A DNA stretch of 64,000 nt from Georgenia sp. M64 (GTDB taxonomy: Bacteria; Actinomycetota; Actinomycetes; Actinomycetales; Actinomycetaceae): assembly GCF_038049925.1 (NCBI RefSeq), contig NZ_CP145809.1, positions 1,426,001 through 1,490,000 on the forward strand, read 5' to 3'. Below, one piece after another: positions 41,943 to 49,360 of the stretch. Each line of letters opens with the position of its first letter. The stretch's first letter is position 1. The translations under genes and the position numbers were made by a program. Below the pieces are notes generated by a model. The model saw nothing but the letters and a program-made list of their open reading frames with translations, searched no databases and was not told the DNA's origin.

Positions 41943-43339
41943 CCGCCAGGCGCATCTTCGGCGTCGAGACGGAGTACGGCATCACCTGCGCCCAGCCCCC
42001 GGCCGCGCCGGGGCACGAGCAGCAGGTCATCACCGCCGACGACGCCGCGCGCTACCTCTTCCGCCGCGTCGTCGCCCTCGGCCGCTCCTCCAACGTCTTC
42101 CTGCGCAACGGGGCCCGGCTCTACCTCGACGTGGGCTCGCACCCGGAGTACGCCTCCGCCGAGTGCGACGACGTCCACCAGCTCGTCGTCAACGACCGGG
42201 CCGGGGAGCGCATCCTCGACGAGATGACCGAGGAGGCCAACGGCCTCCTCGCCGAGGAGGGGATCGCCGGGACGATCCACCTGTTCAAGAACAACGTCGA
42301 CTCGGCCGGCAACTCCTTCGGCTGCCACGAGAACTACCTCGTGCGCCGCCGCCGGGACTTCCCGGCCATGGGCGAGGCCCTCGTCCCGTTCTTCATCACC
42401 CGGCAGATCCTCACCGGCGCCGGGCACATCCGCCCCCGCGCCGGCGGCGGCGCCAGCTACGCCTTCTCCCAGCGCGCCGACCAGATGTGGGACGCCATGA
42501 GCTCGGCGACCACCCGGTCGCGCCCCATCATCAACACCCGCGACGAGCCGCACGGCGACGCCGAGCTCTACCGGCGCATGCACGTCATCGTCGGTGACTC
42601 CTCGGTCGCCGAGACCACGACGATGCTCAAGGTCGGCATGACCGAGCTGCTGCTCGCCGTCCTCGAGGACGGCGTCAAGATCCGCGACCTCGTCCTGGCC
42701 GAGCCCATGCGGGCGATCCGCGAGATCTCCCACGACACCACCGCCACCGTCCCGGTCGAGCTCGCCACCGGGCGGCGGCTCAGTGCGCTGGACATCCAGG
42801 AGGAGTTCTACGCGCGCGTGCGCGGCCACCTCGACGCCGAGGGCCGGTCCGCCGAGCTCACCGCCGTCCAGCGGAAGGTCCTGGAGCTGTGGGAGCGGGG
42901 CCTGCGGGCGCTGCGCACCCAGGACCACTCCCTGGTGGAGACCGAGCTCGACTGGGCGATCAAGGGCCGGCTCCTCGAGCGCTACCGCGCCAAGCACACC
43001 CTCGGCCTGGACGACCCGCGCGTCGCGCGGCTCTCGCTGGCCTACCACGACATCTCCGCCGTGCGGGGCCTGGCCCCCTCCCTCGTGGCCCGCGGCCTCA
43101 TGGCCCGGATCACCACCGACGAGGAGATCGCCGACGCCGTCACCCACCCGCCGACCTCGACCCGGGCCAAGCTGCGCGGGGACTTCGTCGCCGCGGCGCA
43201 GGAGCGGCGCCGGGACATCACCGTGGACTGGGTGCACCTGAAGATCAACGACGCCGCCCAGCGCACGGTCGTCCTCAAGGACCCGTTCTCGCCCGTCGAC
43301 GACCGGGTCGACGCGCTCATGGCGGCGCTGCGGGCGTGA
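41939..43339 (+). CDS. pafA: Pup-protein ligase PafA
   Basis: 466 residues from the GTG at 41939, overlapping the pup stop by four bases. It attaches deamidated Pup to lysines of target proteins with ATP. The N-terminal [14 protein letters not shown] contains the catalytic Glu/Asp region; [43 protein letters not shown] and [28 protein letters not shown] match PafA rather than Dop (no Dop loop). The C-terminal domain ([44 protein letters not shown]) is complete. Confidence 0.95.
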   Translation: MTARRIFGVETEYGITCAQPPAAPGHEQQVITADDAARYLFRRVVALGRSSNVFLRNGARLYLDVGSHPEYASAECDDVHQLVVNDRAGERILDEMTEEANGLLAEEGIAGTIHLFKNNVDSAGNSFGCHENYLVRRRRDFPAMGEALVPFFITRQILTGAGHIRPRAGGGASYAFSQRADQMWDAMSSATTRSRPIINTRDEPHGDAELYRRMHVIVGDSSVAETTTMLKVGMTELLLAVLEDGVKIRDLVLAEPMRAIREISHDTTATVPVELATGRRLSALDIQEEFYARVRGHLDAEGRSAELTAVQRKVLELWERGLRALRTQDHSLVETELDWAIKGRLLERYRAKHTLGLDDPRVARLSLAYHDISAVRGLAPSLVARGLMARITTDEEIADAVTHPPTSTRAKLRGDFVAAAQERRRDITVDWVHLKINDAAQRTVVLKDPFSPVDDRVDALMAALRA

Positions 43340-43377
43340 TCGGGGGCAGTCCTGGCGGCGACGTAGGCTTGCCTGTC

Positions 43378-44406
43378 GTGGAGCGCAGCACCCGGACCCA
43401 GACCACCCTCCGCGCCCGAGCCGCCGCGCTGGTCGCGGCGTTCGTCGCGCTCGTGATGCTCGCCGGCTGCGGGGACCAGGACAGCCCGAACGAGGAGGAG
43501 ACCGTCGACGCGGTCGCCGTCTCCGGGCAGTTCGGCTCGGTGCCCGTGGTGACCTTCACCCCGCCGCTGCCGCTCGCGGACTCCTCGGTCGACGTGCTCA
43601 TCGAGGGCGAGGGCCGCGAGCTCGCCGAGGGCGAGCCCATGCTCCTGAGCCTGACGGCCTACGACGGCGAGGACGGCGAGCTCGTCGAGGACCGTGAGGT
43701 GGGCGTGGCGCAGACCCTCACGCTCAGCCGCGAGGACGTCGGCGAGGACCTCTTCCCGGTCCTCGTGGGCGCCCAGGAGGGCAGCCGGCTGCTGCTGCGC
43801 CAGCCCATCACCGAGGACGACGTCGACCGGATGCTGCTCCTCGTCGTCGACGTGCTCTACACCCGGGCCCGCGGCGAGGCGGTCGAGCCGCGCGAGGGCC
43901 TGCCCACCGTGAGCCTGGCCGACGACGGCGCGCCGTCGATCAGCCTGCCCGAGGGTGAACCCCCCACCGCGCTGGTGGTCCAGCCGCTCATCCGCGGCGA
44001 CGGCGCCCAGGTGCGGCGCGGCCAGAGCGTGACCCTGCAGTACACCGGCGTGGCGTGGGAGTCCGGCACGGACTACGACTCCACGTGGGCGCAGGGCAAG
44101 GTCCCCCAGACGATCGCCATCGACGAGGTCTTCCCGGGCCTGCGCGACGGCCTGGTCGACCAGCACGTCGGGTCCCAGGTCCTGCTGGTCATCCCGCCCG
44201 GCCTGGCGCAGGGCACCGAGACCCTGGTCCTCGTGGTGGACATCCTCGCCACCTCCGGCGGCGACGAGGACGCCGTGGTCCAGGAGTCCCCGGAGGCCAC
44301 GGAGGAGCCGTCCGAGGAGACGGAGCCGGCGTCGGAGGACCCGGCCGAGGAGACCGAGCCGGCCGAGGACACGACGGAGCCGGCCGCCGAGGAGACGACC
44401 GGCTGA
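43378..44406 (+). CDS. Lipoprotein FKBP-type peptidyl-prolyl isomerase, two FKBP-like domains
   Basis: 342 residues from the GTG at 43378, with TAGGCT at 43364-43369 eight bases upstream. Signal peptide with lipobox VMLAGC (Cys near 30). A first, degenerate FKBP-like domain spans about residues 50-160 and a second, more typical one about 195-295 (GQSVTLQYTGVAWESGTDYDSTWAQGKVPQTIAIDEVFPGLRDGLVDQHVGSQVLLVIPPGLAQG). The last 45 residues are an acidic repeat tail of TEEPSEETEPA-type segments. It lies just after pafA, as in related actinobacteria. Confidence 0.9.
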   Translation: MERSTRTQTTLRARAAALVAAFVALVMLAGCGDQDSPNEEETVDAVAVSGQFGSVPVVTFTPPLPLADSSVDVLIEGEGRELAEGEPMLLSLTAYDGEDGELVEDREVGVAQTLTLSREDVGEDLFPVLVGAQEGSRLLLRQPITEDDVDRMLLLVVDVLYTRARGEAVEPREGLPTVSLADDGAPSISLPEGEPPTALVVQPLIRGDGAQVRRGQSVTLQYTGVAWESGTDYDSTWAQGKVPQTIAIDEVFPGLRDGLVDQHVGSQVLLVIPPGLAQGTETLVLVVDILATSGGDEDAVVQESPEATEEPSEETEPASEDPAEETEPAEDTTEPAAEETTG

Positions 44407-44470
44407 TCCGCCGTCACGGGTCCGGCTGATCGGTGTCGACACGGTCCGGCTGTTCCGTGATCGAGACGGT

Positions 44471-44499
44471 CCGGCAGAGCCGTGCTGTGGCTCTGCCGG
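44471..44499. terminator. Hairpin between FKBP and rhodanese genes (convergent)
   Basis: A perfect 11-bp stem (44471-44481 with 44489-44499) and a 7-base loop lie between the two convergent stop codons, so it can serve both. Confidence 0.7.
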
Positions 44500-44512
44500 T
44501 CCGCGCCGCGGC

Positions 44513-44947
44513 TCAGGACGTGGCGACGCCCGCGCCGACGAGGGCGTCGAACCCGCCGGCGTCGACGACCGAGGTGAACCCGGCGTCCTGCATGGCCTGG
44601 TAGGCCGCGGCCGAGCGGTTGCCGCTGCGGCAGTACACGACGTAGGCGCCGTCGGGGTCGAGCTCGGCGATCCGGTCGGCGAAGTCGGGCGACTGCACGT
44701 CGATGTTCTCCGCGCCGTCGACGTGGCCCTCCGCGAACTCCGCGGGCGTGCGCACGTCGATGACCGTGTGGTTGCCGGCCTCGATGACCTCGGCGGCGGC
44801 GGCGGGGTCGACCTTGCCCTGGAGCTGCTCGACCGAGACGCTGCCGGGGTCGGCCGAGCCGGCGTCGTCCGTGCCGCACGAGGCGAGGAGCAGGGCGGCG
44901 ACCGTGGCGGCCGCGAGGGAGGGGATGCTGCGGGAGAATCTCTGCAT
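44513..44947 (-). CDS. Rhodanese-domain lipoprotein
   Basis: 144 residues from the ATG at 44947. The signal peptide ends in a lipobox (LLLASC, Cys near 24), so the single rhodanese domain is outside the membrane. The domain (about 50-140) has HTVIDVRTPAEFAEGHVDGAENIDV and the active-site loop VVYCRSGNRSAAAYQAM with the catalytic Cys. It may transfer sulfur or bind toxic oxyanions outside the cell. The start codon lies inside a CsoR/CstR-like palindrome and the transcript may be leaderless (TATACC nine bases upstream). Confidence 0.9.
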   Translation of the reverse strand: MQRFSRSIPSLAAATVAALLLASCGTDDAGSADPGSVSVEQLQGKVDPAAAAEVIEAGNHTVIDVRTPAEFAEGHVDGAENIDVQSPDFADRIAELDPDGAYVVYCRSGNRSAAAYQAMQDAGFTSVVDAGGFDALVGAGVATS

Positions 44948-44961
44948 ACCCCCAAGGGTAT
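44946..44961 (-). promoter_or_regulatory. CsoR/CstR-like palindrome overlapping the rhodanese start codon
   Basis: ATACCCCC-AAGGGTAT (six of eight pairs) resembles the copper operator at 11797-11816. On the minus strand the overlapping TATACC hexamer and short spacing to the ATG fit a leaderless promoter, so a bound repressor would block both. A sulfide-responsive CstR or copper-responsive CsoR is possible. Confidence 0.5.
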
Positions 44962-44991
44962 ATCGGGCCTGGCGTCCGCGCCATGGTCGGC

Positions 44992-45056
44992 GGGTCAGAG
45001 CCCGGGCGGAGCGGACCGGCGGCGGGGTCAGGGCCCGGGCGGAGCGGACCGGCGGC
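44992..45056. repeat. 33-bp-period tandem repeat upstream of the rhodanese gene
   Basis: Two near-identical 32-base units (44992-45023, 45025-45056; GGGTCAG...GGCGGC) spaced 33 bases apart lie in the 136-base gap between the two minus-strand genes. Confidence 0.8.
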
Positions 45057-45083
45057 CGGGGCTCCACCGGTCCGCGTCACGGG

Positions 45084-45668
45084 TCAGCCGGTCCGCACCA
45101 CGAGGTCGGCGAGGGCGCGGGCGTCGCGCACGGCCAGGAGGGCGTCCTCCTGCGCCGCCCACGCCGCCCAGCGCTCGGTCCACGTGTGGTCGTCGCGCTC
45201 CAGCGCACGCCGCCGGCGCACCTCCTCGGGGGCCTCGAGCCACACCAGGACGTCGAGGTAGGGCGCGCAGGCGGCCGAGCCCGCGCCGCAGCCCTCGACG
45301 ACGACCACGTCCGGGACCGGCCGGCCCGGCGCCGGCACCCGCAGCACCGGGCCGGGGCGGGCCGCGTCCCAGTCGAACGTCCGCACCGTGCCCGGCTCGC
45401 CCCGGGAGAGCGGCGCGAGGACGCCGCGCGCGACGGCGGCCACACCGGCGGCGAGCCCGTCCCAGCCGGGGTAGGCGTCCTCGAGGGCGAGCAGGGCCAC
45501 GTCCGTGCCGTCGGCCCGCAGGGCTGCGGTCACCGCGCCGGCGAGGTCCGACTTGCCCGATCCCGACCGGCCGTCGACGCCGAGCACCACCGGACCCGGG
45601 CCGTCGTGCCGGACCCTGGCGGCGGTGACGAGCCCGAGGACGGCCTCGAGCGGGTCGTGGACGCTCAC
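45084..45668 (-). CDS. P-loop nucleoside/uridine kinase-like protein
   Basis: 194 residues from the GTG at 45668; the minus-strand TAGCCT at 45681-45676 is a leaderless-type -10 seven bases upstream and supports this start. The Walker A motif [16 protein letters not shown] is at about residue 30; then [17 protein letters not shown] (substrate DxYxGW), and [14 protein letters not shown] as a Walker B-like segment. [25 protein letters not shown] resembles the lid of uridine-kinase-like P-loop kinases. The phosphate acceptor is unknown. It is divergent from hisF. Confidence 0.78.
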   Translation of the reverse strand: MSVHDPLEAVLGLVTAARVRHDGPGPVVLGVDGRSGSGKSDLAGAVTAALRADGTDVALLALEDAYPGWDGLAAGVAAVARGVLAPLSRGEPGTVRTFDWDAARPGPVLRVPAPGRPVPDVVVVEGCGAGSAACAPYLDVLVWLEAPEEVRRRRALERDDHTWTERWAAWAAQEDALLAVRDARALADLVVRTG

Positions 45669-45738
45669 CGGGGCGAGGCTACCGGGGCGGTTAACCTGTA
45701 AGCCGCCGGTGGGGCAGACCCGCCGGGAAGGAGTGGAG

Positions 45739-46509
45739 ATGTCGGTCGCGGTGCGCGTGATCCCCTGCCTGGACGTGGCGGGCGGTCGCGTCGTCAAGGG
45801 CGTGAACTTCCAGGGGCTGCGCGATGCCGGGGACCCGGTCGAGCTGGCGCGCCGCTACGACGCCGAGGGCGCCGACGAGATCACCTTCCTCGACGTCTCC
45901 GCCTCCGCCGAGGCCCGCCACACCACGATGGAGGTCGTCTCGCGCACCGCCGAGGAGGTCTTCGTGCCCCTCACCGTCGGTGGCGGGGTGCGCTCGGTCG
46001 CCGACGTCGACCGCCTCCTCAAGGCCGGCGCCGACAAGGTGGGCATCAACACCGCCGCGATCGCCCGGCCCGAGCTCATCACCGAGGTCGCCGAGCGGTT
46101 CGGCAACCAGGTCGTCGTGCTGTCCGTCGACGCGCGCCGGGTCACCGGCGAGACCCGCACGCCGTCGGGGTACGAGGTCACCACCCACGGCGGCCGGGTC
46201 GGCACCGGCATCGACGCGGTGGAGTGGGCGCTGCGCGGGGCCGAGCTCGGTGCCGGCGAGATCCTCCTCAACTCCATGGACGCCGACGGCACGAAGGACG
46301 GCTACGACCTGACGATGCTCGCCGACGTCCGTCCCGGGCTGCACGTCCCGCTCATCGCCTCCGGCGGGGCGGGCAAGGTCGAGGACTTCACCGGGGCGGC
46401 GCTCGCCGGGGCCGACGCCGTGCTGGCGGCATCGGTCTTCCACTTCCGCACCCTCACGATCGGCGAGGTCAAGGACCACATGCGCGCGGCGGGCGTCACC
46501 GTCCGCTGA
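45739..46509 (+). CDS. hisF: Imidazole glycerol phosphate synthase subunit HisF
   Basis: 256 residues from the ATG at 45739, preceded by GGAAGGAG. Cyclase half of IGP synthase in histidine synthesis, using ammonia from HisH. TIM barrel with catalytic Asp of [17 protein letters not shown] (Asp11-type) and the second Asp in [43 protein letters not shown] and [12 protein letters not shown] bind phosphate. hisH and hisA are not in the window. It precedes hisI by about 4.7 kb. Confidence 0.97.
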   Translation: MSVAVRVIPCLDVAGGRVVKGVNFQGLRDAGDPVELARRYDAEGADEITFLDVSASAEARHTTMEVVSRTAEEVFVPLTVGGGVRSVADVDRLLKAGADKVGINTAAIARPELITEVAERFGNQVVVLSVDARRVTGETRTPSGYEVTTHGGRVGTGIDAVEWALRGAELGAGEILLNSMDADGTKDGYDLTMLADVRPGLHVPLIASGGAGKVEDFTGAALAGADAVLAASVFHFRTLTIGEVKDHMRAAGVTVR

Positions 46510-46578
46510 CGGTCCCGGCTCCTCCCGCGGTCAGCGGCTCGGGCCAGGCGCGGAGGGTTCGGGCGAGGCGCAGCCGGC

Positions 46579-47220
46579 TCAGGCCTGGTCCGCCCACTCC
46601 TCGAACCGCGCCACGGTCTCAGGGGCACCGAGGATCTCCACGTCGGCGACCTCGCGGCGTCCCAGCGCGAACAGCGCCTGCTCCACCGGGTCGCCGGAGA
46701 CGACGACGGCGTCGGCGCCGCGGCGCACCACCTTGCGCGGACCGCCGGGAACGACGAGCACGACACCCACCGGGGAGGACCGGTAGGCCGTGCGCGCGAG
46801 CGCACCGAGGTGCTGCCACACCGCCCGGACGAGGTCGGGGGGCAGGACGCGCGGCTCGGCCGGCTCCGCGCCCGCCCGGCGCACGTCCTCGTGGTGGACG
46901 ACGTACTCGATCAGGTGGGCGCGGTCGCCGAGCGCCACGATGCGCGAGCCCCCGCCGGCGAACCGGTCCACCAGCGCGGCGTACCCCGGCGCGGTGACGG
47001 CGGAGCCGGCCAGCCGCGACAGGAAGGGTTCCGCACCGGGCTCGCGGCCGAGCCGGGTGGCCGCCATGTCCGCGGCGTAGCGCGCCGGCTCCTGCTCCCG
47101 CTCGACGAGGTGGGCGAGCAGGTGCCGCACGGACCAGCCCTCGCACAGTGTGGGCGCGTCGGGGTCCGCCCCGCGCAGGGTCTGCACCAGCGCCTCGCGC
47201 TCGGTCTCCATCCAGGTCAC
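46579..47220 (-). CDS. TIGR03085-family protein (DinB/maleylpyruvate isomerase-like fold)
   Basis: 213 residues from the GTG at 47220, preceded by GGAAGGCGG. The N-terminal four-helix bundle resembles mycothiol-dependent maleylpyruvate isomerase N-domains: EREALVQTLRGADPDAPTLCEGWSVRHLLAHLVEREQEP, with candidate metal ligands His in LAHLVERE and in LIEYVVHHEDVRRA. The C-terminal half holds VVSGDPVEQALFALGRREV. Function unknown; mycothiol-linked chemistry is possible because the fold is shared with such enzymes. Confidence 0.85.
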   Translation of the reverse strand: MTWMETEREALVQTLRGADPDAPTLCEGWSVRHLLAHLVEREQEPARYAADMAATRLGREPGAEPFLSRLAGSAVTAPGYAALVDRFAGGGSRIVALGDRAHLIEYVVHHEDVRRAGAEPAEPRVLPPDLVRAVWQHLGALARTAYRSSPVGVVLVVPGGPRKVVRRGADAVVVSGDPVEQALFALGRREVADVEILGAPETVARFEEWADQA

Positions 47221-47282
47221 CGGTCCGCCTTCCGTCCGTCCGCCGCCTCGCCGCGAGAGCTCGGGCCCCCGCTGACGCTCGA

Positions 47283-47303
47283 CCCACCGTGCCACACGGT
47301 GGG
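47283..47303. promoter_or_regulatory. Perfect palindrome upstream of the ABC exporter genes
   Basis: CCCACCGTG-CCA-CACGGTGGG is a 9+9 inverted repeat with a 3-base spacer between two divergent genes, 63 bases from the minus-strand gene start and 77 bases from the exporter start. It could be an operator or an RNA hairpin. Confidence 0.5.
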
Positions 47304-47380
47304 GGGCGCCGCCGCCGCGGGCGCCGCTGCCGGCCCTGTGCGAGGATCGACGGGCCGCCCCCAGGAAGAAGGACCTCGCT

Positions 47381-49360
47381 GTGCCCGTGATCGACCACCC
47401 GCGGCCCGGCGACGGCGCCGCCGACGACCCCGGCGGCACCGCCGGCGAGGCGGCGAACGTGGACACCGACGACCTGCGCACCCCGCACCCGTACGCCCTG
47501 CCGGGCGGCACCCTGCGCCGCAGCCTCGTCCTCATCGGCCGCGGGCTGGCGGACTCCCGGCGGACCTCGACCGTCGCGGTCGTGGCCGCCGCCGTGTACG
47601 GCGTCGGCACGGTCGCGTCCGGGTGGCTGCTCGGCCGGGTCACCGACCAGGTCGTCGCCCCCGCCGTCGCGGAGCGCTCCCTCGACGCCGGCCAGGTCTG
47701 GGCCGCCGGGGGCGCGCTGCTCGTCGTCGGCCTGCTCACCGCCGCCGCCGTGGCGCTGCGCCGGATCTACGCCGGGTGGGCGGCGTACGAGATCCAGGCC
47801 GCGCACCGGCTGCGCGTGACCCGCCAGTACCTGCGCCTGCCCATGAGCTGGCACCGCCGCCACCCCACCGGGCGGCTCCTCTCCAACGCCAACGCCGACG
47901 CCGAGGCCGCCTCCGGCGTGTTCGTGCCGCTGCCCTTCGCCCTCGGCGTGGTCGTGATGATGCTCGTCGCCTCGGTGGCGATGTTCCTCGCCGACCCCTG
48001 GCTCGGCGCCATCGGCGTGAGCGTCCTGCCGCTGGTCGTGCTCGCCAACGCCGTCTACCGCCGCCGCATGGCGCCGGCCGTCACCCGCTCCCAGCGGCTG
48101 CGGGCCGCCGTCTCCGACGTCGCGCACGAGAGCTTCGAGGCGGCCCTGCTCGTGAAGTCCCTCGGCACCGCCGAGCGGGAGGAGCGCCGCTTCGCCGCCG
48201 TCACCGAGGACCTGCGCGAGGCCAACGTGGCGATGGGCCGCGTCCGGGCGGTGTTCGACCCCGTCATCGAGCTCCTGCCCTCCGCCGCCACCCTGGCCGT
48301 CATCGCGGCAGGCGCGTGGCGCGTGCAGGAGGGTGCCGCGGCCACCGGCGACGTCGTCACGGTCGCCTACCTCCTCACCGTCATGACGATGCCGATCCGC
48401 TCCATCGGCTTCGTCCTGGGGGAGGTCCCGCGCTCGCTCGTGGGTCACGACCGCATCGCCCGCGTCGTCGACGCCACCGGCACCCTCACCGGCGGCCGGG
48501 CGGTCCTCGGCGGCCGGGGCGGCCTAGAGGTGCGCGTGGAGGACGTCACCTTCACCGTCCCGGCCCGCCTGGCCAAGGACCCCGACGGCGCCCCGGCCGG
48601 CCGGCCGGGCCGCGACCCCGGCACGGTGGACCTGCTCTCCGGGGTCTCGCTCCGGGTGGCACCGCGCGCCACGGTGGCCCTCGTCGGCGCCACCGGGGCA
48701 GGCAAGTCGACCCTCGCGGCGCTCGTCGCCCGCCTCATGGACCCCACCGCCGGGCGGGTGCTCCTGGGCGGGCACGACGTGCGCGAGCTCGACCCCGCCG
48801 CGCGCACCGCCGCCGTCGCCCTGGTGAGCCAGTCCACGTTCGTCTTCGACGACACCGTCCGCGGCAACGTCACCCTCGACGACGGCGACCGCTTCGACGA
48901 CGACGACGTCTGGGCCGCGCTGCGCACCGCCCGCGCCGAGGACTTCGTCCGCGCCCTGCCCGCCGGTCTCGACACCGTCGTGGGCGAGCGCGGCGCGACG
49001 CTCTCCGGCGGGCAGCGCCAGCGCCTGGCGATCGCCCGGGCACTCGTCCGGCGGCCCCGGCTCCTCGTGCTCGACGACGCCACCTCCGCCGTCGACCCGG
49101 TCGTCGAGCAGGAGATCCTCGCCGGCCTCGGCGCCGGGGAGGGCGGCACCTCCGTGCTGCTCGTGGCCTACCGGACCTCGACGATCGCCCTGGCCGACGA
49201 GGTCGTCCACCTCGACGCCGGGCGGGTCGTCGACGCCGGCACCCACGCCGAGCTGGCCGAGCGGGACCCGGGCTACCGCGAGCTCGTCACCGCCTACGCG
49301 GTGCGCACCGCCGAGCGGGAGGCCGCCCGGGCCGGGCGCGCCGGGGGAGGGGACCGATGA
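47381..49360 (+). CDS. ABC exporter half-transporter with degenerate ATP site
   Basis: 659 residues from the GTG at 47381, near GAAGAAGGA. Six transmembrane helices (about residues 65-350) fused to a nucleotide-binding domain (from about 385). Walker A GATGAGKST and signature LSGGQRQR are canonical, but Walker B reads LLVLDDATSAVD, with Asp in place of the catalytic Glu, and the switch motif is AYRTSTIALAD, with Tyr in place of His. This is the pattern of the degenerate subunit of a heterodimeric ABC exporter. It is coupled to the second half-transporter by an ATGA overlap. Confidence 0.93.
   Translation: MPVIDHPRPGDGAADDPGGTAGEAANVDTDDLRTPHPYALPGGTLRRSLVLIGRGLADSRRTSTVAVVAAAVYGVGTVASGWLLGRVTDQVVAPAVAERSLDAGQVWAAGGALLVVGLLTAAAVALRRIYAGWAAYEIQAAHRLRVTRQYLRLPMSWHRRHPTGRLLSNANADAEAASGVFVPLPFALGVVVMMLVASVAMFLADPWLGAIGVSVLPLVVLANAVYRRRMAPAVTRSQRLRAAVSDVAHESFEAALLVKSLGTAEREERRFAAVTEDLREANVAMGRVRAVFDPVIELLPSAATLAVIAAGAWRVQEGAAATGDVVTVAYLLTVMTMPIRSIGFVLGEVPRSLVGHDRIARVVDATGTLTGGRAVLGGRGGLEVRVEDVTFTVPARLAKDPDGAPAGRPGRDPGTVDLLSGVSLRVAPRATVALVGATGAGKSTLAALVARLMDPTAGRVLLGGHDVRELDPAARTAAVALVSQSTFVFDDTVRGNVTLDDGDRFDDDDVWAALRTARAEDFVRALPAGLDTVVGERGATLSGGQRQRLAIARALVRRPRLLVLDDATSAVDPVVEQEILAGLGAGEGGTSVLLVAYRTSTIALADEVVHLDAGRVVDAGTHAELAERDPGYRELVTAYAVRTAEREAARAGRAGGGDR

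Noticed and set aside
41757-43339. Possible prcB or prcA hidden near pup and pafA
   Set aside because: pup and pafA overlap by four bases and every base is accounted for. No proteasome beta-type N-terminal Thr motif appears in other frames of this region.
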